Source: Aptenodytes patagonicus (Eukaryota > Chordata > Aves > Sphenisciformes > Spheniscidae). Taken from it: a stretch of DNA of 64,000 nt. This document shows positions 41,516 through 53,600 of the stretch, in pieces. Where the stretch lies: NCBI RefSeq assembly GCF_965638725.1, contig NC_134951.1, forward strand, positions 73,163,068-73,227,067. Direction: 5' to 3'. Both the position numbers and the translations under genes were made by a program. Under the pieces are notes generated by a model. That model had not been told where the DNA came from and did no database searches. It saw only the letters and a program-made list of their open reading frames with translations. Numbering within the stretch: the stretch's first letter is position 1; each line of letters begins with the position of its first letter.

Positions 41516-44500
41516 TTTTAAGCGACATAAAAACTAAAATTTGAAAGAAACATTTGTTTCTGATTTCTCTGGGTTTTTTTCTGTCTTCCTTCCTTTTTTA
41601 TTTTCTGTTTATTTATAAGTAGCCTGCAGTTACTAAAAAGAGAGCATAGGGGATGATTAATTTCCAAAAAGCCACAATAGTAGAAAGAAAACTACTTCAA
41701 GTGAAGCTTTCACACTTGTCTGTATAATAAGCACTTGTAATTTCTCATCAATTAGTGACTGCAAAAGCTAATTCGAAGTAGGAGATGACATATAGGGCGA
41801 TGACATATAGGAAGATGACCTTTAATTTCTCACTAAGATTCTGGATGCTAACAGCCACTGGCAATAGGAAGGTGTCCTGTTGGGGTACACTGACATTTGA
41901 AGTGAAAGAAAAAAACAGTCTTTTTTTGCCCCCTCTGGATTGTTGAAATGATTGTTTATGGAAAGTTCCATAATTTCAGCTGTGCTAGAAAATCTTTTCT
42001 CTCTTTGATTTCTCTCTCCTATGAAATATCTGTAGTCTATTAAGTTGAGATCTCTTGCAACCTCTGAAGTGTGACTTTGATGTTGTCTTTGCCTGGAAGA
42101 ATTAATAGAGTGAAGAAGCATGTGCATTTTTGCCTGAGGTAAATGGGAGCACATACGGGGAATGCAATGGAAAGTTGCGTGATGGATGACTAAAACCATG
42201 GATGTTGTAGTTGCATAATGTTTTTTTGTTTTTAAATGTTTTTATGTATTTGAGGTGCTTGAAATGATAGAATAGTAGTATCTGTGTTAGCCTTATTCTT
42301 GCCTGTTTTGGGTATGCTATCCTTAGCATCACATTCAAATAGCAAAACTGTTCCTTTTGTGGGTGCCATGGTCTTTATGTACCATAAATCATTTAATCAG
42401 AAAGAAAACTATGAGACTAATTTGGCTTTGATATTACTGGAGTAAGTAAGGTATAATTCCACTGAAATCAGTGGAGCTGCACAGGGCAACAGGAACTTGA
42501 GGAAAGACTTGTTGTCAGTTATCATTACCTGGGGGAACAGATTCTGTCTGGTATATTGATTTACTTAGACTGCAAGTTCTGGGGGGAAAAGGTCTTCCTT
42601 TTGCTATAACTAACTGTGTGGAACACCAGGGCAAAGAGCCATGGCAAACGAGGTCAGTAGAGCCTTGGTCCCATGGAGTGGGGCTGCCAAGGCGAAAGGA
42701 AACAGGAACAGTAAGCCCTTCACCTACCTGGTGGTGCCTGGAGCCACACCATCTCATGCTGCAGCCATGTCAGGGCCCACAAGTTTGGGAGGTTGTACAA
42801 TAGCCATATTTGATGGTATAGCTACCACGCAGTGATAGCAAATGCTGCAGGAGGTGGAGCAGAGAAGCAATGGATGACTCTTTTTGGCAGAATTGTTACT
42901 GCACCAGTACTTCAGAAGGAGCTTGGGGGCACTTGTATTACTAAAGGATCCGCTGTCCTAATAGGAGAGAAAAATGAATTCCTGACTTATATGTTCATTA
43001 ATGATTCAGTAGATCCGATGCGAAAGGAAGCCTTAGCCTTCTAGAATAAACTGCTACTGAATTCCCTTTGTTTTACTTCAAAATAATATGCTGTCATTTC
43101 TCACTTCCTGTTGAAGTGTTTATAGACTGTCAGATAATTTCTTGGTTCTCTCTTGGAAGCTAGTACATTTTACTGAGGAGCCGAAGCATCCATTACATCT
43201 TTTATGTATCTCAGAAGGGTATTACAAAGTTCAATTAACATTTGAGAAGTGTTCTGCAATCCTCAGATGACATGTACAGTGGAAACACACAACATGGTTA
43301 TTACCCATTGAATGCATAATTTTTCATGCGTACATATCTTTCATCAAATTACTCTTGGGTAGAAGTGTTCTTTTCTTGGTTAGAAGGCCACTTGAACTGG
43401 TGCAGTGGTACTGGCCAAATATAGCATTAGGAGGTGTGAGATTTTCTTGCTCATTGCAATCGCTCACAATTGAAAGGAGAGTGACAAATCATTGTTCAGG
43501 ACTTTTATTTATATGAAAATCTTAACAATTCTCAGTCCTGCAACTCGTAAGAGCCTATGAAGTCTGTGTGAAAATAAGCACAAAGGAAAGGAAGTCTAGG
43601 AGGCAGGAACCATGATCCTGCCACTGTGAAGATTTCACCTGCCATGCATGACTGTCTTTGCAGTCCCCGCACCACTTCTAAGGTCAAGTAGAGTAAGCAT
43701 AGTAATTAGAACATGAATTTAGAGTTCAGATCATCACTGTAAGTTTGCCCTTTGATATGGCAGATTGTGGGAGGATGGATTGCCAAAACCTTGAAGTTTC
43801 ATTAGTCCTGGAATGAATCATTTGCAAAGAAGAAAGGCTGAAGTCAGTCTGCCCTCTTCGAATGAATAAAGGCTTTTTATATACAAGTATGGTGAAGCTG
43901 GTTTCAGAGCACCCAATGATTCATGCTTTCCAATAGCCCACTTGATCAGTCAGGTGGCCCTTCTGATGGAGCTCTTAAAACGCAAGCACCCAGGAGAGCA
44001 TTGTACCATCAAAGGCTATTTGGGGTTAGAGCACAAGCGCAAAATAAAATGTAAGCAAATGCATACAGTCCTTCAGCTGTAATACAGAGTTAATTGCAGC
44101 TGAGGATCTGGCTCTAATAAATAACTCGGCAAGCCAGGGAGCTTATTTCTTCCCTTCCAGGTCCTGCTAGGAAAGTTTCCTTTGTGCTGAAGCATCATAA
44201 GACTGCAGCAACTTCCAGTATCACTTTTCTTATGGCACCTGCTGTTATTCCAGTCCAGCCATAACGAGATTTCCTTCCTGCCAGGAACTGAAGAAAGAGT
44301 CCCAGCTCTGCAGGATGTACAAGAGAGAGAGAAAGGACAGAGCTACACTGTACATTGAATTGTGTGTGAGAGGGGTTTCTCCCTCCTGAGGAAGCTTCTG
44401 TCTCTCTGTTGGCTGTGTCCATGCTGGACTATGCTGGACCTCAAAATCCCTAACACAGGTGCCTCTGTTAAGTGCCCAAATGTAATTAAAATGAATGTAG

Positions 44501-45270
44501 ACTTCAATTTCATTAATTCCCATGCAATAACTTGCCCATGAGAACATGTCATGTCCTATATCACCCTGGGATAAGCTGAAATCATTTTGGTTGACTAAAA
44601 GCATGAGTTTTTCAGGCTGAGACAACAGAAGTTTGACTTAAGTTTATCTGTTTCTTTTCTTCCATGGCGTTGTAAGACAGGAAGGAACAGCTTTTTTGCT
44701 CTATTGAGTGTAAATTGAGGTAGGTTTGCGGGAGCCAGTGGACTTGTGCCTTTTCAAGACAGCTGGTACTGTATTCTCTTGAATTAATTCTGCTTAGTTT
44801 TCCTTGTAAGTTTGTGGTATAATAAAGTACCCACTTCTTCCTTTGGGGCCGACTCTGATGCTTGTTGTCACAGCGCTGGAGAGGGGGAAAGGGATGCAAG
44901 TGAGCTGCAACAACTGAGGGGGGGTGGTTTGAGCCTTATTGTCTGTGTGGATCTGAGAAAGGAGTGTGGGAGAAAAGATCAGTTGACTTGATGTAACTTC
45001 CTGGTAAAAGGAGTTGTTTGCTACTCCTCACTTCTGCTTCCAGACACCAGTGCACGCACAAAGGAATTGAGCCCTGAACTGGGGCTGGGCACATTCCCCG
45101 TCTGATTCCTTACCAGACAGCTCCTTGCTGCTGGATCTGTCAACATGCATTCAGATCCCAAGCTGTGCCCTCACTGCGTTGGGTGCCCACTGTACCACCT
45201 GCCTCTTCTGGCAGGTACACTTGGGATGTGCCAGGGCTGATTCCTCGCTCGGTACATATTGCTCTGTATT

Positions 45271-45297
45271 TTTCTTTCTCTTTTTTTTTTTTTTTTT
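45271..45297. repeat. T-rich / poly-T tract
   Basis: TTTCTTTCTC followed by about 17 T bases. Low complexity, with no adjacent element recognised. Confidence 0.8.
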
Positions 45298-47830
45298 GTG
45301 GTTTTCTATAAGGAACACTAGCAAATAAACCGAAGTATATTAATCACCATATCTGTCATCAGATATTAGTAGATTACGTGAGTGTCTTCTCACCATAAAT
45401 ATCTTGCTATTTTTAACTATTGATTTGAACTTTTGGTGGTGATATAGAAAAATATGAGTAGAGTAGCGTTATGCACTCTTTTATGAGTGAAGGGCTGATT
45501 TTGTTCCAATGTGCTATTAGAACAACTCGATATCTCCTTTTTAAAGGATTTGCTTGTTCCACCTAATAGATATTTGTGTGGCAGAGGGGATGAGGCATCA
45601 TTACCAGGCATTTCCAGTCATCTTAGGAAATAGATTTGTGCCCTGCAGGCTGGAAGCCATTCACTTTTAAAAAAAGAGTTCGTTTGTAATCCCAGAACAG
45701 TGTTTAAGGATGTACAAGCATGGGTATTATCAATGTTCACTTTATGTGATGTTCTTTAATATAAAGATAGATCTATATTTCTGTTTTGTCCTTAACTCCC
45801 CACTCCTACAAAGCCCACCAAACTTCTGAGATTTATTTCTAGCATTAAGAGTGGAAAGAAGGGGAAAGAAGGGAGAGGAAAAGAGAAGGCAGCCTACCTG
45901 TGGAGAGACATATGTATACAGCACGTGACTTCCTTTGTATGGTCCTCCAGATAGACGAAAAGAGCAACTCCTTTGCCTCCCTCTGAAATCTCTCTCTGGA
46001 AGGATACTATAAAAGAAGTCAGGAGTCTATATTCCAGATTGAAATTGGGGGCACCAAAAAATAAGTGACCCATTCTGATATGACTAACATATGTCCCAAT
46101 CAACTCTACAAATGGAGAGCACAAGCTGCCTTCTCTGTCTAGCCATAATGCTACTTTCATTTAGAATACCTTCTCCTTATGTCCAAGCAAGGTTTGGATG
46201 CAATTTACAAGTCCAGCAGCTAAAAGGCTATTCAGTTTTAAATTGCCTGACAGTGCAAATTTCAATTATTTACTTTTACTTGCATCTTTTTGTCTCCTCC
46301 TAAAATTACTTGTTCCTGTATAAATTTCTCAAGCTCATCCAGAATCCCTTTCTGAGACACACAAAGTAGAAATTAATTCTCTCAGAGAAGTTTACAGTTT
46401 TAAAAATTTACTTTCATTCCAATTATATATGAAACCTGACATTTTAAAGTTTGCCAAGAAAGAATTTCCAGAAAAAATAATTTCACACAGAGCAAAGTTT
46501 TACTTTCCAAGCATTTTCTTTTATTTTTTTCTTTTTTTCTGGCTATGATTTATTTTTATTAGTCTCATCTGCTGTAATCGTAATTGTAAAATGAAAAGTT
46601 GCAATCAAAATCAGTTTGCACCACAGTCATGGCACTCTGTAATGTTTCAGCATTCCCAGAACCTCCAGTTCAAATACCAAGATCTTTTGTCTCTTTCTAT
46701 CGCTCCATCTCTATAAGGTTCACTGTATTGTTTCTGTGCATGGAATAGTCTTCACACTCCGCACCATTGTATTACTCGGTGTTGGAGTCCCTGTTGTTTC
46801 TCGCATTATGTTCAAAGGATTGGAATTACATTAATCAATGAAATGAACAAAATCTTCAATTTTCTGACCTTCTCCAGAGCAGGTCCCAGAGCATTCCTTC
46901 TCCTCTGACTTTTAGACCATTAGTACCTTCTCTGTGTCCCAAGGCAGCAGAATATTTAAGTGTTCATTAACAGTTATCTGCCTAAAAGCTTTGTGAAATG
47001 TGGGCTGCTGAACTTGAATTAGAGGGCTCGGTCCTGAACTGTTGTAGCCTTTCTCAGCGGCCAGTCCAGAGAGGGTGAAGTTCAGTTGCTTGAGCACAGA
47101 CATCTATTGCCATTAAAGATATCCTATACAGTGTTCCCCTGGCCTCCTGTTGTGTCTTCAGGAAGTCTTGTGTCATTGCAGCCACACAGTGTCCTTAAAT
47201 AGTACAAGAATCCTGTCCTTATGGTTTATTTAAAGTGAATCCTATCAGCAGTTCCACTGAATTCAGTGTTAAGCAGATGCTGAAGTTAACATATCGCCTA
47301 CTGACATGTTTCCGCAGAGCTCAGACCCTTGAAGGATCAAGGCTGTTTTTACTTGGGGAAGCCAGAATACCATTTACGGTTCACAAAACCACATACAGGG
47401 TAAGAATATAAAGATGTTAGCCTGAATCCTGACTCTGATAGTGATCAATAGCAGGTGTTGTTGGGAACAGGATAGTAGCAGGACAAGCATGTAGCAGTGC
47501 TTCCTCAGATTTTCTTTTGTTTTCCACAGGTTTTCACCTGGGGACTTCCCGAGACAGGGAGGATATCTTTGCATTTGCTAAGACACGACTTATTTTTTTC
47601 TTGGAATTCATCCCATTCCCTTTGAACCTATGTAACCTCTTACTCCAAGGCATTCAGTAGTACATGATTTAACAATCCATTATGTGAGAAATAAGTCCTT
47701 TTGTTAATTTTCAACCTGGTACCTGCTAGTTTCTACTGAGATGTTCCAAAAAGAAATTGTAAGGAATCGCTCTCCAGTCACTGTTGCAATGCCAGTTATG
47801 AATGCTTAGATTTCTTATTCCTCAACCACC

Positions 47831-47957
47831 TTTTAATTTTTTTTTTCCCCCTAGGTGGAAGGGTTTTTATTATAAATATTGTAATAATGAGCTCTTTTTA
47901 ATTTTTTTTTTCCCCTAGGTGGAAGGGTTTTTATTATAAATATTGTAATAATGAGCT
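47831..47957 (+). repeat. tandem duplication, two copies of about 64 bp
   Basis: Copy 1 (47831-47893) and copy 2 (47896-47957) both run from TTTTAA and a T10 tract through C-run, TAGGTGGAAGGG and TTTTTATTATAAATATTG to AATGAGCT. The only difference I see is one C fewer in the C-run of copy 2. Near-identity indicates a recent duplication. Confidence 0.95.
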
Positions 47958-50900
47958 ATAATAATCCAGGAGGAACTGTCAGTGAGCCTTCCCTGGCTCC
48001 CATTTGTAACCTTGTATTTTTTTTCATAGACAACTAAGTATGGTATGTGGTAATGCTATTTTCTACTGTCTGAGAACAGCCTACACCTATCTTTATCCTT
48101 ACATATTCATCAGAAATCCACTGTCAGCTGTAAATAACAACAGAATTGAATTGTAGGCATTTTGTATTTAGCCCTCTCTTGTCTGAAATACATTAACACC
48201 CATCTGTATTTAATGAAATATTTCCAAATGTCAGTGTCTCTTCCACCACCAGTGCATCATGACTGCCGGTAGGCAACATGATTAAGAATGGAGTTCAATG
48301 ATTTTCAAAGATATATTACGGTAATATTAGGTATGCAGACATTTTCTACAACAATTCATATTTCTTCTTGTATGATATTCTGATTTTTTTTGGCCGCTGT
48401 TTACCAGCCACTACATATGCATTCTTAACAGTGACTTGCTGACCTCTAATTGGTTTTCTGATTAATCTGATGTCATGCCATTGTCAAATCTGAACTTAAG
48501 TAGTTGTCATTGGAACAATGCCAGCGTTTGACTTTTCTGTTTTGGCTCCGGTTTGCACAAGACTAACAGCATCTTTTGTCAAGTCTGTAGCAGCTGGAAA
48601 AAGCTTTTTGCAGCACCGCAGGGCAGCACTACAGGGCATTCTTCTTGTAATTAATGAAACAGGGAAGAATCCTTCCCTATTCACTGATTTGGTGGCAGTT
48701 ATGACTTTACAAACCTCCGTGTATAACTGGGCAGCACTGCAGATGCAAAGATTATGTATTTGCTTGCATAGTTTGGGCTTTAGAAGTGCTCAGGCTAATC
48801 TGTAGGGGCAGGAAGAAGCTCACACCTTTCAGGCTGAGTCCTAGGTTTCAGGCTGGACCGCCGCCAAGTGAGGTCTGCAGGTCGGAGGAGATTTCTGAGT
48901 GCTGGCATGCAAACAAGCACCCCAACCATCCAGTTTGCCTCAGCATACTTTACACATACAACTAGTACTGTCTTTGTAAATAGTTCCTGAAGTGTAAATA
49001 CATTTCTCCTGTTCATAATTTATGCAGTGAGAGAAGCAGTTATGTTCATTTGCTAAAGCTGCACCTACTCTTTGCTCAGCATTGTCCTTTACCGTGTCAA
49101 AGCTGAATGAATTTGTTAGGCATGTCCTCATCTGCTGTTCCATTAAGAAAACTAATAGGACAAGCCATGCAAAGCCGGAGAGCCTTGGGGTTATAAAAAT
49201 ATTTTTGGCAAAGAAAACAATGTGCAAAAACAGAAAAACAAGCTCTTCTTTTTTTTTAGGAAAAAAATGAACGCTTCCTTTTTTCCTTTTCCTTTTTCTT
49301 TGCCCCTGCCTCAACAGCTTGAGGAAAACTGGCTAGGACTGCTAGTCTTACCTCATTTGGTTTCTCCTCAGGAAGAGAGTGCTGTTTACTGCATGAGCAA
49401 AAACCCAGTGATGGATTAATTTCTGGTGTTATTTGAATTGCTCCCATGTTTGGAGGAAGAAATTGAATCTGTAGACACGCTTTATGAATGTTAAGAAAGC
49501 CGTGACCTTAGTATATGAATTCCTGATTTGCAATTCAGTCAGAGAGGTATCCATGCATTCACCTCCTATATAAATTATGTGCTTTAGGTTAATTAAAGTC
49601 AGGGCTGGATCTAAAAATAAACAAAATTCCCATTTCTTCAGGTAGTTGTATTATTTATGCATTTAAACCAATTCTTCTAGCAGTCCTAACTGTAGCAGTT
49701 ACTGTCAGATAATATGGGAAATAATACATGACAACCACTAGGGACAGAATAAGTAGCAGTGTAGCATATATGAGTAACTGTTTCAAGTGGTTTATGTCAG
49801 CATAGCTTTAGTTAAGTTGAAAATTAGATGACTGGAAAACTGGCATGAGAAAAAGAGGTGAGTTAGGGATTTCCACCAGCAAGAAAGTCAGTAGAACGAG
49901 CTTGACTGTAAAGGATGCAGTGGACATACATTTTATCTTATGTTGCTAAAATGGTATCCAGTCATTTTATATACATTAAGATGATTTTATATTAGTGATT
50001 AAGATAATGAAAGAATAGTCCTTTGCCAAGGCGGTGCTCCTCTGGCACTGCTGAGTTTCCCAGATGCTCCAGAAACCTCCTTGAAACTTTCCTCTGATCT
50101 TAGGCAAAATTTTCTGCCTCAACGAGTTAGCTTTAAATATGGCTCTGACTTCTGGCTTTTAATAGTTTTTTTTTTTCCTCTCACATTTATTTTTAATTTC
50201 AGCTGGTATCCACATAACCACCAATGATATGTATTTTAAATGCTGTTCAATGCGTTGTCAAGTAGCTAGAAACAACTGTAACGAAGAGATTCCTTTGAAG
50301 GCTGTAATTACATTAACCCCTCTTTCTCCCAAATCTGATAGCTACAGATTGTAGTATTACTCAGTGCCTGAAGTTTATTCAGGTAGGCTTCCAGCTTTTA
50401 GAGGAAAGGAACATTTTTGGAATTCACCTCTATCACTCAATCATTTTAGTAATCTGAATCATCAGAATGATTGATATAAAATATTTTTTTCACTCAGTAT
50501 GGTGAGATTCTTGTTTCAGCCTTCCCTGTGGGATCTGTGATCTGTGGGCTTGAGTTGAATACAGGGTGGAAAAGTTAAGGGAGAAGGTTTGGTTTCATTC
50601 CAAAGGTGCTATTTCATGTTTGATGGATTTGTTCTATATTGTAATAGCTGAGCTCTTTTTTAAGTGCAAAACCTATGAGTAGCTTAGTAGTCAAAGTGTA
50701 AACCTGATCTTTGAGGCATACTCTGGAGTATAATGGGCCATTGCCTGCCCAATGCTTTGGGGGCTGTTGTGTCACAGGCGAGACAGGACCACACACTGCC
50801 TGGGACAATTCTCTGGCCCTGCGGTGCACTGTCTTCCTTGGGGACACCTAACACTTGCCTAGGGAGATCATGGGATCTTCAGCACTGGAGAGTTTTAAAA

Positions 50901-52689
50901 AAGCTGGAGAGTGGCCCACCATCATTCATCAACAACTAATCCTGATTAGGGAGGCATAGATTAGATGACATTCCATTTTTAGGGTCATTTTTAGTTTAAT
51001 AATTTTTTGCTCTATTCAGTCATTCTGATTAGTATTTTCCATAATTTCTAGTTTAATTTTGTTCAAAACCAGAGGTGAAAGTAGAGTGTCTTGACAGCTT
51101 TTGTCTCAAATTCTTAATTATCACATGGGATGCCTAAAAGTTTTGTTCCATGAAGTCAAAAGTACACAGTTAAAAGAAGAATGGGAAGGAAAAGAAAAAG
51201 GAGAAGACTCAATAGGTAGACTTTTGCTGCTGACAGATCAGTCCTTCCAAAGATTTCAGTCCAAGGTTTTTCTGAGAACAGGATGGACCTGCTTCTGCTG
51301 TCAGGAGAAGGAGTTGCCACGTGGGCAAAAATTTGAAAAGAGTTAAACTGAACATTGTGACACCTGCAATCTGCTCACTGGTACATGAAAGACAAGTACT
51401 GATAGCATGCCCCATGCTTTATGAAATTTTAAACAAGGAACTAACAATATATGACATATGTCTGACAGCATTTAAACAAACATAAGAAATGCATCAATAA
51501 GTAGGCCCAGTTTTGCATTTCTTCTGTGCAAGTTAATTCCCTCGGAGGCCAAATTGCTCTCTGCTGACCAACTGAACTGTATGTAGGTATTGACCGCTAA
51601 TAGATTCTTTGAGGGCTAGTTAGGAATATAATCAGCTTTCCACAGACTTCATTTTTCGTAATTTTTTGGTAAAATAATTGTAAGGGGAGAGTGAGATGCT
51701 GAATTTTGAGTAGGTGCGGAGAAAGGTGATGTCTGTGACAAGTAGAAAGTAAGTGTTCAACATTTACAGTTTCTTTAATGTAGCATAAATTAAAGAATGA
51801 AAGGAGGTTATTGTGTGTTTAATTTCTATAAAACATCTGTACATTCAGTTTAGTTGGTGATTGTGTCATACTGAAAATGGGAAAAGGGAGACTTCCAAAC
51901 CACTATAGCTAGCTGCTCTGCATGATTCAGAGACAATATTGTATGGAGGTATATGCATTACAGAAATGTTAGGTTATGGCAAGATCTGTGAAAGGAATGT
52001 AGACATCTAAATTAAAACTTAATGCTGGACTTTGGCACTGACTTAAAGTTCATTTCAGCTATCCCCACTGACAGCTACCTGAGAATATTAAAACAACTAG
52101 CATCCAGTTGCCACCTGTGAGCTGCTAGGAGCTGTTCTCTCAGCTGAAGCACTGTATCAGACAGTGTGACATTGCCATTTTACTGCAAAGTAAAGGAAGT
52201 CCATATGAGATGTCATTGAAGGTGGTCCTCTGCCACCTTCTAGACTAGATTGGTCTAGATTGAGGGGTTTGATCTTGTGGGCAATTTCAGAGCACGCTGC
52301 CCAGGTTGCAGGCGATACTGCAGTGACCATTGCTTTCTTTCCAAGCAGGAGTCCCTTTGCTACGCAAGAGCTCCCTGGTTACAACACATATGCAGAGTTC
52401 TGCATCACCTGCCATCACTTTCCATTTCCCCCTGAAAAAAGGAATTCATATTTTCCTTCTCCAAGGACTGTGCTTTTGTCTTAGGAAAATAGTCAGGCTC
52501 TTCTGTTACAGTTGTGGTGTTGTTCATAGAAGAGTTGAGAGTAGTTGTGAAAGAAGGTAGAAAAAAAGGTCTGATCTTTAGTTGCATGTTTAGGACGTTC
52601 CCCTGGGAGATAGATAGTTTGAGGCTCCTGTTTCAACAGTCTCTTCGGTATTTATGTCAAGCATCCGTTGGCTGGAATACACAAATGGT

Positions 52690-52775
52690 CTGTAAATCAG
52701 GGGTGGGAACCCAGGACCCCTCACTTTAATCTGAATGCTCAAACTACTAAGCTACCAAGCCACATTCTTGCTAAT
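52690..52775 (-). mobile_element. tRNA-derived SINE relic
   Basis: GGTGGGAACCCAGGACCCCT, then ATGCTCAAACTACTAAGCTACC, is the reversed B box to A box arrangement of a tRNA-derived SINE head. The base pairing needed for a tRNA is lost, so this is a fossil and not a gene. Confidence 0.5.
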
Positions 52776-53360
52776 ATTCTATCTTAGCTCCCTATTAATC
52801 ATTAATATTCTTTTCCTAGATGTTACATTCACTAAGCAATTTACAAACAATAGCAAATCGGATAAAAAGGCAAGAGCTGCCTTCCACAATAATAACAAGA
52901 ACATACAATAAAAATGACTTGCCAACACTATCTAGATAAGATCATTTTCAAAGTGAGAACTTACACCATACAATGAGATTTTTTATTGAGGTGCTATGAG
53001 AGGAACATAATTACTACCCAAGTAACTGTAGATAAGCTGATACCTGTGGTAGATTAAAGTGAATCAGAACTACAGGCTCTCTGAAATAATACAGTATTGT
53101 ACTGTAGTCCAGGAAAAAATACTTGCTAACCTTACTCTATATTAACTGTATGATAACTGTAGAAAGTATGTTAATACTGTTGGAACTGATGAAATGCTTT
53201 CTCTTAACTTTTGGTCTAAAAACCTCACAAAAGCCCATATTTAAGACACTGTACCAACACAAGGTGAGCAATAGTTGCTGACCATTAAAACCCATAGGTA
53301 AATAGACTGATTAAGATCTGTGTGGAGTCAGAAATGGATACATAGAGAAGCAGATTTACT

Positions 53361-53600
53361 CCACAGAATCTTAAGGCTGGAAGGAACCTTGGGAACATAC
53401 TTAGTTGATCCCCAGCCCTAAGACAGAACTAAATATGCAAAATACACTTCTGACAAATGTTTGTCTACCCTTTTCTAAAATGTCCAGTGATGGGATGTCT
53501 CGCCTGAGGTCATGTGGAAGGTCCACAATAGAGCAGAGGGTAGACACAGGTATTTCTAATATTCCAGTCTTCAAACAAATCCACTGTCTTATTCCTCCAA
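53361..53600 (-). mobile_element. ancient CR1/L3-like LINE 3' fragment
   Basis: CCACAGAATCTTAAGGCTGG, AAGGAACCTTGGGAACATAC, and TTTCTAAAATGTCCAGTGATGGGATGTC in this order resemble the reverse of CR1/L3 3' sequence (the tail, 'tccaac' and 'ctccagtgatggg' blocks), heavily diverged. The assignment is by resemblance; boundaries are approximate. Confidence 0.6.

Noticed and set aside
42618..43044. Overlapping small plus-strand frames that look mildly protein-like
   Set aside because: No match to a family I know, frames broken at 42835, no splice signals pairing them; insufficient for a gene or pseudogene call.
43690..43790. Weak tRNA/MIR-like head
   Set aside because: Only scattered similarity without a clear B box; below what I could defend.
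52690..52775. Possible tRNA gene on the minus strand
   Set aside because: Only B-box and weak A-box similarity remain; acceptor and anticodon stems do not pair, so it is a SINE relic.
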